Source: Streptomyces spirodelae
GTDB lineage: Bacteria; Actinomycetota; Actinomycetes; Streptomycetales; Streptomycetaceae
DNA length: 64,000 nucleotides
Reading direction: 5' to 3'
Assembly (NCBI RefSeq): GCF_017676385.1
Contig: NZ_JAFFZN010000014.1
Location: 123,141-187,140, forward strand
Positions within the stretch are counted from its first letter, which is position 1; each line of letters starts with the position of its first letter. This document shows positions 48,761 to 57,088 of the stretch, piece by piece. Under the pieces are notes generated by a model. The model was not told where the DNA came from and ran no database searches. It saw only the letters and a list, made by a program, of their open reading frames with translations. The position numbers and the translations under genes are program-made.

Positions 48761-50581
48761 ATGACGGCAACGGCGGCCCGGCCCGAGGCAGGGCGCAAGA
48801 CCCCGCAAGTGGTCGACATGTCCTGGGACCCGATCACCCGGATCATCGGCAATCTCGGCATCTATACGAAGGTCGACTTCGCCAACCGCGAGGTGACCGA
48901 GTGCCGCAGCACCTCGTCGCTCTTCCGGGGTTACTCGGTGTTCATGAGGGGGAAGGACCCGCGGGACGCCGGCTTCATCACCAGCCGTATCTGCGGCATC
49001 TGCGGTGACAACCACACCACCTGCTCCAACTACGCACAGCAGATGGCCTACGGGGTCAAGCCGCCGCCGCTCGCCGAGCACATCACCAACCTCGGCGAGG
49101 CCGCCGAGTACATGTTCGACCACACCATCTTCCAGGACAACATGGTCTTCGTCGACTTCTGCGAGGCCATGGTCAAGGCCACCAACCCCGGCGTCCTGGC
49201 CAAGGCGGAGAAGACCCCGGCACCGCACGGGAACATCCACGGCTTCCGCACCATCGCCGACATCATGCGCGCCTTCAACCCGTTCGAGGGAGCGGTCTAC
49301 AAGGAGGCGCTGCAGGTCAGCCGCGTCACGCGGGAGATGTTCTGCAAGATGGAGGGCCGCCACGTCCACCCCTCGACCATGTATCCCGGCGGCGTGGGCA
49401 CCATGCCCGAGCCCACCACCTTCACCGACTACCTCAGCCGGCTGATGAAGGTCCTCGACTTCATCAAGAAGTCCGTCGTCATGAACGACGACGTCTTCGA
49501 CTTCTTCTACGAGGCGCTGCCCGGCTACGAGGAGGTGGGCCGCCGCCGGATCATGCTCGGCTGCTGGGGCGCCTGGCAGGACCACGCCAGCTGCGACTAC
49601 CGGTACGAGAACATGGGCACCTGGGGCAAGGCGATGTACGTCACCCCGGGCATCATCGTCGACGGCGAACTGGTCACCAACAATCTCGTCGACATCAACC
49701 TCGGCATGCGCATTCTGCTGGGCAGCTCCTACTACGAGGACTGGGTGAACGAGGAGCCGTTCGTCACCCACGACCCGCTGGGCAACCCCGTGGACATGCG
49801 CCACCCCTGGAACCAGACCACCGTCCCCGCTCCGCAGAAGCGGAACTTCGACGACAAGTACAGCTGGGTGATGAGCCCGCGCTGGTTCGACAAGCGCACC
49901 GGCGACCACCTCGCGCTGGACACGGGCGGCGGCCCGCTGGCCCGGCTGTGGTCGACGGCGCTCAACGGGCTGGTGGAGACCGACTACGTCAAGGCCACCG
50001 GGCACAGCGTGCGGATCACCCTCCCGAAGAGCGCTCAGCTGCCGGAGACGACCCTGGAGTGGAAGATCCCCAAGTGGTCGAACACGCTGGAGCGCGACCG
50101 GGCCCGGCCCTACTTCATCGCCTACTCCGCCGCCATGGCCTTCGACTTCGTGGAGCGGGCACTGAACCTGGTGCGTGCGGGCGACACCAAGATCTTCAAC
50201 GACTTCGAGCTGCCCGACGAGGCGATCGGCTGCGGCTTCCACGAGGCGGTGCGCGGCGTCCTGTCGCACCATCTGGTGATCAAGGACAAGAAGATCGCCA
50301 ACTACCACCCGTACCCGCCCACCCCCTGGAACGCCAGCCCCCAGGACAACTTCGGCAACCTGGGGCCGTACGAGGACGCCGTTCAGGGCCAGCCGATCTT
50401 CGAGGAGAACGGCCCCGACGACTTCAAGGGCGTCGACATCATGCGCACCGTCCGCAGCTTCGACCCCTGCCTGCCCTGCGGCGTCCATATGTACCTCGGC
50501 AAGGGCAAGGAACTGCAGCAGACGCACTCGCCGATGTTCGGCGCGGGCGCGGGCGCCGGTACGGGAGCGGGCCATGGGTGA
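48761..50581 (+). CDS. hhyL: [NiFe] hydrogenase large subunit, group 1h
   Basis: A 606-residue catalytic subunit. The Ni-binding L1 motif is SRICGICGDNHTTC (Cys78, Cys81) and L2 is DPCLPCGVHM (Cys570, Cys573, with His576 as the usual processing-site neighbour). After His576 there is a 30-residue tail that ends in a Gly/Ala run (GAGAGAGTGAGHG). Together with HhyS it oxidises atmospheric-level H2 and feeds electrons to the respiratory chain, supporting survival and spores. hyp maturation genes are not in the window. ATG 48761 has a GGTAAGGA site. Confidence 0.95.
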   Translation: MTATAARPEAGRKTPQVVDMSWDPITRIIGNLGIYTKVDFANREVTECRSTSSLFRGYSVFMRGKDPRDAGFITSRICGICGDNHTTCSNYAQQMAYGVKPPPLAEHITNLGEAAEYMFDHTIFQDNMVFVDFCEAMVKATNPGVLAKAEKTPAPHGNIHGFRTIADIMRAFNPFEGAVYKEALQVSRVTREMFCKMEGRHVHPSTMYPGGVGTMPEPTTFTDYLSRLMKVLDFIKKSVVMNDDVFDFFYEALPGYEEVGRRRIMLGCWGAWQDHASCDYRYENMGTWGKAMYVTPGIIVDGELVTNNLVDINLGMRILLGSSYYEDWVNEEPFVTHDPLGNPVDMRHPWNQTTVPAPQKRNFDDKYSWVMSPRWFDKRTGDHLALDTGGGPLARLWSTALNGLVETDYVKATGHSVRITLPKSAQLPETTLEWKIPKWSNTLERDRARPYFIAYSAAMAFDFVERALNLVRAGDTKIFNDFELPDEAIGCGFHEAVRGVLSHHLVIKDKKIANYHPYPPTPWNASPQDNFGNLGPYEDAVQGQPIFEENGPDDFKGVDIMRTVRSFDPCLPCGVHMYLGKGKELQQTHSPMFGAGAGAGTGAGHG

Positions 50582-51119
50582 ACCGTCCCGGCCGGCGGAC
50601 GCGGAGGTCGAAGCGCGCCTGGTCCGTCTCGACTCACTCCTCGAACGCGTGGAGCAGGTGGCAGGACCGACCGCCGACGCGGCCCGCGAGGCCGTACGCG
50701 GGCTGACGGAGCTCTACGGCGAGGCGCTGGCACGGGTCCGCGACCTCGCGGGTCCTGACGTGACAGCCCGGCTGACCGGCGACCAACTGCTCGACCACCT
50801 TCTCGTCCTGCACGGACTGCACCCAGAGCCGGTCGAGCGACGGGTCGCCGCCGCCGTCGACCGGATCGCCGAGGTCCTCCGCCGCCGCGGCGCCACCGTC
50901 GAACTCGTGGGCATCGAAGGGTCGGTGGCCTCCGTCCGGCTCACCACCAAGGGCTGCGGCGGCTCCTCATCCGGTGTGGAGGAGGCCGTGCGCGAGGCCG
51001 TACTCGCCGCCGCGCCCGAACTCTCCGATGTGCGCCCGGTGGCGGAGCGGACGGCCCCCGCCTTCGTACCGCTGGAGTCGCTGCTGCCCGCCGCCGCACC
51101 GGCCGCGAGGCCGGCATGA
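50574..51119 (+). CDS. NifU-like protein of hydrogenase operon, missing one scaffold Cys
   Basis: A 181-residue protein. Residues about 1-60 are helical and unassigned. The NifU C-terminal-like domain spans about 68-150 with LLDHLLVLHGLHP and then KGCGGSSSG: the canonical CxxC is reduced to Cys128 with Ser131 in the second position. A true Fe-S scaffold needs both Cys, so this protein probably binds or carries a cluster by another route, or has only a structural role. It overlaps the large-subunit stop by 8 bases and is coupled to the next gene. Confidence 0.85.
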   Translation: MGEPSRPADAEVEARLVRLDSLLERVEQVAGPTADAAREAVRGLTELYGEALARVRDLAGPDVTARLTGDQLLDHLLVLHGLHPEPVERRVAAAVDRIAEVLRRRGATVELVGIEGSVASVRLTTKGCGGSSSGVEEAVREAVLAAAPELSDVRPVAERTAPAFVPLESLLPAAAPAARPA

Positions 51120-51718
51120 CCTCCGGTGCTCTCGCCCGCGTCATCCGCGAGGCCGCCGACCGGACCGGGGACCACGCTCGGCCCCAGGACCCCGAACGCT
51201 GCGAGCTGTGCGCCGACCTGGTGCCCGAGGAGCACCGGCATCTGCTGGACACCACGGCCGACCAGGTGCTGTGTGCCTGCCGGGCGTGCTCGCTGCTGTT
51301 CACGCGGGACGCCGCCAGTGAGGGCCACTATCTGCTGATCCCGCGGCGTCGCCGACGCCTCGGCCCGGTCCCGACCGCGCCGCTGGGGGTCCCGGTCGGC
51401 CTCGCCTTCTTCGTACCGCGCTCCGACGGCGGCGTACGCGCCCACTACCCCAGCCCCGCGGGGCCGACCCGCTGGGAGGTCGAGCCCGCGGCGTGGCGGG
51501 AGACCGTCGCGCGGTGCCCCGAACTGGCCACCCTGGCGGCCGATGTCGAGGCGCTGCTCGTCAACACGGTCCAGGGCCGCGAACAGCACTGGATCGTTCC
51601 GGTCGACGACTGCTTCCGCATGGTGGCCGTCGTACGGCGGGAGTGGCGGGGCCTCTCCGGCGGCAGCCGGGTGTGGCCCGAACTCGACCGCTTCTTCGCC
51701 GAACTGACCGAGCAGTGA
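51116..51718 (+). CDS. DUF5947 protein of hydrogenase operon
   Basis: A 200-residue protein with an N-terminal Cys cluster: CELCADLVPEEH (Cys-x2-Cys) and CACRACSLLF (Cys-x-Cys-x2-Cys), about residues 28-60, suggesting zinc or Fe-S binding. The rest is an alpha/beta domain with PVGLAFFVPRSDGG and WIVPVDDCFRMVAVVRREWRG. DUF5947 genes occur beside group 1h hydrogenases and a part in assembly is likely, but nothing is proven. The ATG overlaps the upstream stop (ATGA), keeping the operon coupled. Confidence 0.85.
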   Translation: MTSGALARVIREAADRTGDHARPQDPERCELCADLVPEEHRHLLDTTADQVLCACRACSLLFTRDAASEGHYLLIPRRRRRLGPVPTAPLGVPVGLAFFVPRSDGGVRAHYPSPAGPTRWEVEPAAWRETVARCPELATLAADVEALLVNTVQGREQHWIVPVDDCFRMVAVVRREWRGLSGGSRVWPELDRFFAELTEQ

Positions 51719-51744
51719 TGGACGCTGACGAACAGGAGGACGCC

Positions 51745-51951
51745 ATGGGCCGTATCCGCATCGGAAAGCCCCAGGTGAAACCGGACACCCCCACCCATGT
51801 CCGGGGGCTGCACCAGGGCAACAAGGGCCTCTACAACCGCCAGCCGGGCCACCACAAGGACGGCACGGCGGATGCCCGGCGCTCGACCGGCATCCACTGG
51901 AAGAAGCACAACGCCATCATGAAGATCATGCCCAACATCTCGCCCGGCTGA
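51745..51951 (+). CDS. 68-residue basic protein of hydrogenase operon
   Basis: A 68-residue, basic, Gly/His/Lys-rich protein: MGRIRIGKPQVKPDTPTHV, then GLHQGNKGLYNRQPGHHKDG and the tail KHNAIMKIMPNISPG. No membrane or signal segment is present. The start ATG 51745 has a strong AGGAGGA site 5 bases upstream; a longer in-frame version from ATG 51718 has no site. The sequence is recognisable as a hydrogenase-linked small protein by its place in the operon only. Five His and many Lys suggest RNA or metal contact, but this is speculation. Confidence 0.7.
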   Translation: MGRIRIGKPQVKPDTPTHVRGLHQGNKGLYNRQPGHHKDGTADARRSTGIHWKKHNAIMKIMPNISPG

Positions 51952-51961
51952 GGAGCGCACC

Positions 51962-52498
51962 ATGCAGCGACGCCTCCCGTTCCGACGTCCCAGTACGCCG
52001 TCCTGGCGTCTCCCGATGCCGTCCGGGCAGCGCCGTACGGCGCTGCCCGGGGGTGTCTCGGAGCTGTCCCGACGCATCCCTGCGCTGTCCAGGGGCTTCC
52101 CTGCGCTGTCCCGGCGCCTCCCGGAGCCGCCCGGGGACCTGTCTGCGATGGCCCGACGCCTTCCCGCGTCGGCACAGCGGCTCATGGCAGCGGCGCGTGA
52201 GCTGTCCGCGTCAGCGAGGCGTCTGCCCGCGATGGCGCGGCGGGGCACCGCGCCGGTACGGCGTCCCGTCATGCCGGCGTCGCGTCCGTCGCTGCCGGCC
52301 CGTGGCGTGACCTCGAAGTCGGCCCGGCATGCCCGCGACGGGGGCTCGTACCGGGCCAGGCGCGTTCTCTTCGGCCAGCTCGCCGTGTTCGCCACCCTCG
52401 GTCTGGCCATCTTCCTGCGGGAACTGCCCGGCCTGGCACGCGAGATCCGGATCTGGCGGATGGTCGGCTTCGGCTCCGGGGCCCGCCACCCCAGGTAG
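51962..52498 (+). CDS. Arg-rich repetitive protein with C-terminal membrane segment, end of hydrogenase operon
   Basis: A 178-residue protein of two parts. Residues about 1-125 are Arg/Pro/Ala/Ser-rich, with a repeated short unit (LSRRIPA, LSRGFPA, LSRRLPE, MARRLPA, SARRLPA) that should form basic, Pro-broken helices. Residues about 130-178 carry one hydrophobic helix (LFGQLAVFATLGLAIFLREL) then an amphipathic tail ending MVGFGSGARHPR, like DUF6893 small membrane proteins. AGGAG lies 6 bases before ATG 51962. It could tether the hydrogenase to the membrane. The repeats are also visible in the DNA. Confidence 0.6.
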   Translation: MQRRLPFRRPSTPSWRLPMPSGQRRTALPGGVSELSRRIPALSRGFPALSRRLPEPPGDLSAMARRLPASAQRLMAAARELSASARRLPAMARRGTAPVRRPVMPASRPSLPARGVTSKSARHARDGGSYRARRVLFGQLAVFATLGLAIFLRELPGLAREIRIWRMVGFGSGARHPR

Positions 52499-52514
52499 GA
52501 CTCAGCGGTAGGGC

Positions 52515-53618
52515 TCAGCCCCCGGGCGGGGGCTCCTTCGACGGCTCGCCCGGGGGCTCCGGCGGGGGTGCGCCGTCCCCGCCGTCCGTCCCGGGCGGGT
52601 CGTCGGGCGGATCCTCAGGGGGCGGGGTGCCCGCGGGCGGCCGCTGGTGGAACTCCACAGAGACGGTCTCGAACCCCTTGAACGTCTCCGTGGTGGCGTA
52701 GGAGGTGTACGCCTTCCGGTCGGCCCAGCTCAGCCATACCCGGTCGGTGAACGGTGTCAGCAGACTGCGGGGCCACAGTCGGTGCGCCCGTACCACGCTC
52801 ACCTCGGCCGCCACCACGAAGATCAGTGCGCCCAGGTAGATCCAGCCGAGCAGCCCCAGCACGATGCCGAACATCCCGTACGTCGAGCTCGCCCCGCGCA
52901 GCACATTGGTGGCGTAGTACCCACCGGCCCACTGCAGGGCCTGCCACGCGCAGGCGCCGCCCAGCGATTCCGCCCACAGCCGCCGCAGTGCCACCTGATG
53001 GTGGGTGAGGAAGCTGTAGGTGGCCAGCAGCAGCCCGGCGTTGACGGCCACGGCAGCCACTGTGATCGTCGCACGGAGTCCGGTGCCCAGGTCGGCGCCG
53101 AACGCCCTGGACTCCGAGGTCGCCACCGACAGCAGCAGTGTCACGGTCAGCCCGCATGCCACCGTCATCAGGAACAGCATCCCCTTCAGCCGCGACTTGA
53201 AGGGGTCGTGCCGCTTGTACCTGGGTACCCCCCACACCTTGTTGAGTGTGTACTGCGCGGCCTGCGCGGCCCCCAGGCTGCCGTAGAGGCTTCCCATGAC
53301 ACCGACCGCGAGAGCGATGCCGTTGCTGCGGAACGCGTGGATACGGCCCCGGAGCTGGTCCCCGAGTACCGGGAACTCGCCGAGCACCGAGTCCAGCAAC
53401 CGCTGCTGGAGGCCCGGGTTGTCCTCCAGGAAGAAACCGAGCCCCGAGACGAACAGCAGCAGTACGGGGAAGATCGACAGGAAGGTGTAGTACGTGAGCA
53501 GCGCGACGAGGTAGAGCGCCTGGTCGTCGAAGATCTTGTAGACGACGGCGAGGGGCAGACCCGCCCAGCGGTGCCGCTGCTGAAAGGCGTCCATCCGCTG
53601 CGCCGTGCTCATGCCCAT
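52515..53618 (-). CDS. YihY/BrkB (virulence factor BrkB) family membrane protein
   Basis: A 367-residue integral membrane protein with six predicted helices (about residues 20-275) and a long Pro/Gly/Glu-rich C-terminal tail (about 300-367). The family features LTYYTFLSIFPVLLLFVSGLGF and TYGMFGIVLGLLGWIYLGALIFVVAAEV are present. YihY proteins have been linked to serum resistance and ribonuclease BN by old misnaming; their actual role is unknown. The ATG at 53618 is used (53612 is an alternative). It ends 16 bases from the hydrogenase operon end, convergent. Confidence 0.9.
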   Translation of the reverse strand: MGMSTAQRMDAFQQRHRWAGLPLAVVYKIFDDQALYLVALLTYYTFLSIFPVLLLFVSGLGFFLEDNPGLQQRLLDSVLGEFPVLGDQLRGRIHAFRSNGIALAVGVMGSLYGSLGAAQAAQYTLNKVWGVPRYKRHDPFKSRLKGMLFLMTVACGLTVTLLLSVATSESRAFGADLGTGLRATITVAAVAVNAGLLLATYSFLTHHQVALRRLWAESLGGACAWQALQWAGGYYATNVLRGASSTYGMFGIVLGLLGWIYLGALIFVVAAEVSVVRAHRLWPRSLLTPFTDRVWLSWADRKAYTSYATTETFKGFETVSVEFHQRPPAGTPPPEDPPDDPPGTDGGDGAPPPEPPGEPSKEPPPGG

Positions 53619-53804
53619 GGCCCGTCGGATGCCTCCTCGACTGTCCGTGCCCCCGCCCGTGCCCCGTCCGGCCCCTCGTCCGAGCCGCCACCCCCAGCCA
53701 ACCGCAGCACGCACCGGCCCGCACCCGCTGAAGGCCATCCGGCGCCTGCCAGGACTCACGGGTTGCGGGCTCAGGGGGCAGGGCTCGGCCCAGACATACG
53801 AAAC

Positions 53805-53832
53805 GGGCGGTGCGGTCTCTCGCAGGCCGCCC
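53805..53832. terminator. Hairpin after the SPW-repeat gene
   Basis: GGGCGG and CCGCCC pair across TGCG/CGCA inner arms with a short GG bulge and a 6-base loop. It lies 65 bases past the minus-strand SPW gene stop and before the YihY gene, in line with transcription of the SPW gene. Confidence 0.55.
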
Positions 53833-53897
53833 GCCCGTCGGTACGCGCGGCAGGTTCCGCGCGCCCTGTCTTCCGTTCGCGTGTCAGGCGCTGGGTG

Positions 53898-54335
53898 TCA
53901 TGTCTTCCGTTTGCTCATGACCGCCAGCCCCATGACCGCGAGTCCGCAAAGTGCTGCCACACCTCCCGCGGCCACATTGTTGGCGATGATCTCGCCCGTA
54001 GTCGAAGCGCCGTCGATCACCCACTGGGAGATGATCACCCAGGCTCCGAGCAGCGGCGCGGTCCAACCCAGCAGATGCGTCCGCTCGTAAGCCGAACCGA
54101 AGCCCAGAGCGAGCACGGCGAAGGCGAGCCCCACGATGAGGTTGCTCACCGTCAGGCGGGTCGCCGAGTCGAAGCCGACTACCCACGGGGAGATCGCGAC
54201 GTAGAGACCGGTGAGGAAGCTCAGCCCCTCCACGAGCTGAGCGGTCGGCGTGGACCCTGCCTTCTCGTACCGGGCACGCATCTCCACCAGATCGGGGTGG
54301 TGCTCGATGGTGCTGCCGGTTGTAGGCACTGCCAT
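53898..54335 (-). CDS. SPW-repeat membrane protein
   Basis: A 145-residue protein with four predicted helices arranged as two SPW repeats: VAISPWVVGFDSATRLTVSNLIVGLAFAVLALGF and WVIISQWVIDGASTTGEIIANNVAAGGVAAL. In the second repeat SPW is SQW. SPW proteins are bacterial and archaeal membrane proteins of unknown function. GGAAGGAGGA precedes ATG 54335. It is divergent from the kinase array across two palindromes. Confidence 0.88.
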   Translation of the reverse strand: MAVPTTGSTIEHHPDLVEMRARYEKAGSTPTAQLVEGLSFLTGLYVAISPWVVGFDSATRLTVSNLIVGLAFAVLALGFGSAYERTHLLGWTAPLLGAWVIISQWVIDGASTTGEIIANNVAAGGVAALCGLAVMGLAVMSKRKT

Positions 54336-54413
54336 GGTCGTCCTCCTTCCTTGGGAGCGCCTGCGGCGAACGGGGGACCGTCCACCACCTACCCCGAGTG
54401 ACCAGAGGAAGGG

Positions 54414-54441
54414 ATAAATCACCTCATCTCATGTGATTTAT
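54414..54441. promoter_or_regulatory. Perfect 9-bp inverted repeat, AT-rich operator-like
   Basis: ATAAATCAC (54414-54422) and GTGATTTAT (54433-54441) are exact inverted copies with a 10-base spacer. Total span is 28 bases. It lies between the divergent SPW gene (79 bases away) and the kinase array (99 bases away), and is the most AT-rich spot of the region. A dimeric regulator site is likely. Confidence 0.6.
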
Positions 54442-54459
54442 ACCACACGCCCCTGTGGT
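54442..54459. promoter_or_regulatory. Adjacent 6-bp inverted repeat
   Basis: ACCACA (54442-54447) and TGTGGT (54454-54459) flank a 6-base spacer, abutting the 9-bp palindrome at 54414-54441. Two different palindromes side by side suggest control by two regulators or a composite promoter. Confidence 0.4.
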
Positions 54460-54539
54460 GTTCATAGTCGAGTACTCTCTGTGGCCGACAGAACGCGGCT
54501 GGCGTAGGCTCCCTGCCTGCGTCAGCCATAGGGGAGGGA

Positions 54540-57026
54540 ATGGAACCGCTACGCCAGGACGATCCGCGGCGGCTCGGGCCGTACGCACTGGTCGGTCGAC
54601 TGGACCCCGCGGGGGCCGAGATCCGCCCCGCCGGCCGCAGGTTCCTCGGCCTCGCACCCGGCGGGGACCGGACGGCTCTCGTCAGCACAGTGCCGGCACA
54701 GTACGCGGACGACCCCGCCTACCAGCACCGCTTCAGGACCGAGGCCCTGGCCGCTCAGCGGCTCACGGCCGGCCACTCTTGGCTGCTGCCGGTCACCGAG
54801 GCCGGCGGGAGCGAGGCGGCGCCGGTCTGGTGCGCGTCGCCGTACCGCCCCGCACTGCCGCTGCCCACGGTCGTCGAGACCCATGGGCCGTTGCCGCTCC
54901 GCACCGTGCTCGCGGTCGGTACCGCGCTCGCAGAAGCGCTGACCCAACTGCACGCGGGCGGAGCCGCCCACGCGGGCGTCACGGCCGACGCGGTCCTGCT
55001 GACCGCCGACGGCCCCCGCCTCACCGGCTACGGCACCGCCCGCGTCACGGCGCCGGACGGCGAACCCCGTACGCCGCACCCCTTCCTGGCCCCCGAGCAG
55101 ATCACCGGCGGCCGCCCCCGCCCGCTGGGGGACCTCTACGCGCTCGCGACAGTGCTCCACTACGCCCTGACGGGACGCCCACAGGGGAACGCACCGGTCG
55201 AGACTGCCGACTCCCTCCCCCTCCAACTGACGGAACTCCTCGACGCATGCCAGGCCGCCGACCCGTCGGACCGCCCGTCGGCGGAGGAGTTCCTGCGCCG
55301 GTTGCCGTACCGCGGCACGGGCGCGAGCGGAGCGGACCGGCAGACGGGTCCGACGGGACCACCCCTGGCGGACCCCGGCCCGGGTCCGGGTCCGGGTCCG
55401 GGTGCCAGGGTGCTGGACGGGGGCGCGGCGCCGGGTGGCGGGGCGGGCCCGAACGGCGGCACGGTGCTGGACAGCGGCACCAGCCGTGCCGCGGGCCTGC
55501 TGATACCGGGGTGGCTGCCCAGGAGAGTGAGCGCGGCCCTCGCCGTGCAGGCAGCGGCCGTCCTCGCGGCCGAGACCGAGGAGGACCTGGCCCCCGCTGC
55601 CGTTCCCGCCCCCGCTCCCGTACCCGGCTCCGCCCCCCTCCTCGGCTCCGCCTCGGTCCCCGACCCCGCCCCAGTGCCGGTGCCGACCCAACTCGACGGC
55701 GGCGCGTCCCCCGACGGCGTGCAGGCCGCTCCCACTGGCAGGGCCGCCGTGCCGCGATCCCGGTCCGGCCGCGCGAGTGTCCTCTCCCGCCGCTCCCTGC
55801 TCACCGCCGTCGGCTCCGGCGCCGCCGGTGTCGCCGTCGGCGGCTCGGTCGCCTGGACGGCGACCACCGAGGAGCCGCGCACCCTCTCCCAGGCGGAGCG
55901 ACTGGCGAGCAAGCGCAAGTCCCACAAACGCCTCAAGGGCGCGCCACCCACCCCGAAGTGGCGGTACGACTTCTCCGAACCGGCGAAGAAGTTCCTCCCC
56001 CTCCTGTGGCAGGACGAAGTCGCACTCCTCGCCGACGGAACCGCAGCGACCGGCATCGAGATACGCACCGGCGAGGAACTGTGGAGCCGTGCGAAGACCT
56101 CACCCTCCGGCCGGGCCTGGCCCCTCGGCAACGGCCTGGTCCTCCTCGCCGGCTCCGACGACCTGCTGGCGCTCAACCCCCGCGACGGCGAGGTCGAGTG
56201 GCGCTCCAAGCGCTACCGAAAAGGCGGCCGACGCCCTTACGAAAGGGTCCTCGCCGCCCACGGAAACGTCATCTGGCTCGTCGTCGGCAACGGCCACTCC
56301 TCCGCCACCCCCGACGACCGAACAGTCGCCGCCTACGACCTGGCCAAGGACCGCGAACTGTGGAGCGCCCCCCTCCCCACCGACTACCAGGAGAGCCACC
56401 TGCTCCCTGACGCACTCGTGGTGGTGACGGCGAAGAAGGGCGAGCCCAAACGCTTCACCGCGTTCAACCGCAAGACCGGCGACAAGACCTGGGCGCGCGC
56501 CTACAAGTCCGTACGAGCGGGCCAGTTCACCACGGTGGCCGCCCCGGCCACGCTCGTGGCGGCGGACAAGGGCAGGTTGCACGGGTACGAGTTGGGGGAG
56601 TCCGACGGCAAGGAGCAGTGGAAGGTCAAGGCGGCTGACACCAACGACCAGGCCGTTGATTTCTTCGGCGTTCCCACCTCCCACAAGGGCTCGGTCTACG
56701 TCGCCGACAGCGCCTACGGGGCCTACCGGATCGATGCGCGGACCGGCAAGGTCACATGGCGATCCGAGGCCGAGTTCGACCTGGAACCGGCCGACCGCGA
56801 CAGCACTCCGGACACGGCCGTCACCCCGGGCGGGAAGGTGCTGGTCTCCGCGGGGGAGGTGGAGGTCGACGCGTACGAAACCCGTAACGGCACCTTGCTC
56901 TGGCGCTTCACGGACCTGGCGGGCGGCAAGTCGGGCAGCGTGCTGCAGCGGCGCCGAGTCGTGCTCAGCGACAAGTACGCGCTGGTCGTCAGCGGTCAGA
57001 GCGCCTACGCCCTGCCACTCGACTGA
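54540..57026 (+). CDS. Pseudokinase-beta-propeller membrane protein 1
   Basis: An 828-residue protein in three parts. Residues about 1-265 match a Ser/Thr kinase fold (LGPYALVGRL start, APEQITGG, DLYALATVL) but lack the glycine loop, the VAIK lysine, the HRD catalytic loop (here HAGVTADAVLL) and DFG (here TGYGTAR), so it is a pseudokinase. A long Pro/Gly/Ala linker follows (about 270-420). SRRSLLTAVGSG starts one hydrophobic helix, then a PQQ-type beta-propeller with WRY/LWS/WRS blades (about 470-828). The propeller should lie outside the cell. First of four related genes. Confidence 0.88.
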   Translation: MEPLRQDDPRRLGPYALVGRLDPAGAEIRPAGRRFLGLAPGGDRTALVSTVPAQYADDPAYQHRFRTEALAAQRLTAGHSWLLPVTEAGGSEAAPVWCASPYRPALPLPTVVETHGPLPLRTVLAVGTALAEALTQLHAGGAAHAGVTADAVLLTADGPRLTGYGTARVTAPDGEPRTPHPFLAPEQITGGRPRPLGDLYALATVLHYALTGRPQGNAPVETADSLPLQLTELLDACQAADPSDRPSAEEFLRRLPYRGTGASGADRQTGPTGPPLADPGPGPGPGPGARVLDGGAAPGGGAGPNGGTVLDSGTSRAAGLLIPGWLPRRVSAALAVQAAAVLAAETEEDLAPAAVPAPAPVPGSAPLLGSASVPDPAPVPVPTQLDGGASPDGVQAAPTGRAAVPRSRSGRASVLSRRSLLTAVGSGAAGVAVGGSVAWTATTEEPRTLSQAERLASKRKSHKRLKGAPPTPKWRYDFSEPAKKFLPLLWQDEVALLADGTAATGIEIRTGEELWSRAKTSPSGRAWPLGNGLVLLAGSDDLLALNPRDGEVEWRSKRYRKGGRRPYERVLAAHGNVIWLVVGNGHSSATPDDRTVAAYDLAKDRELWSAPLPTDYQESHLLPDALVVVTAKKGEPKRFTAFNRKTGDKTWARAYKSVRAGQFTTVAAPATLVAADKGRLHGYELGESDGKEQWKVKAADTNDQAVDFFGVPTSHKGSVYVADSAYGAYRIDARTGKVTWRSEAEFDLEPADRDSTPDTAVTPGGKVLVSAGEVEVDAYETRNGTLLWRFTDLAGGKSGSVLQRRRVVLSDKYALVVSGQSAYALPLD

Positions 57027-57088
57027 GGTTGCTCTGACAGGACATGCCGAAACCGACCGCACCGAAGCCTGCCTCCGGAGAAAGCCAG

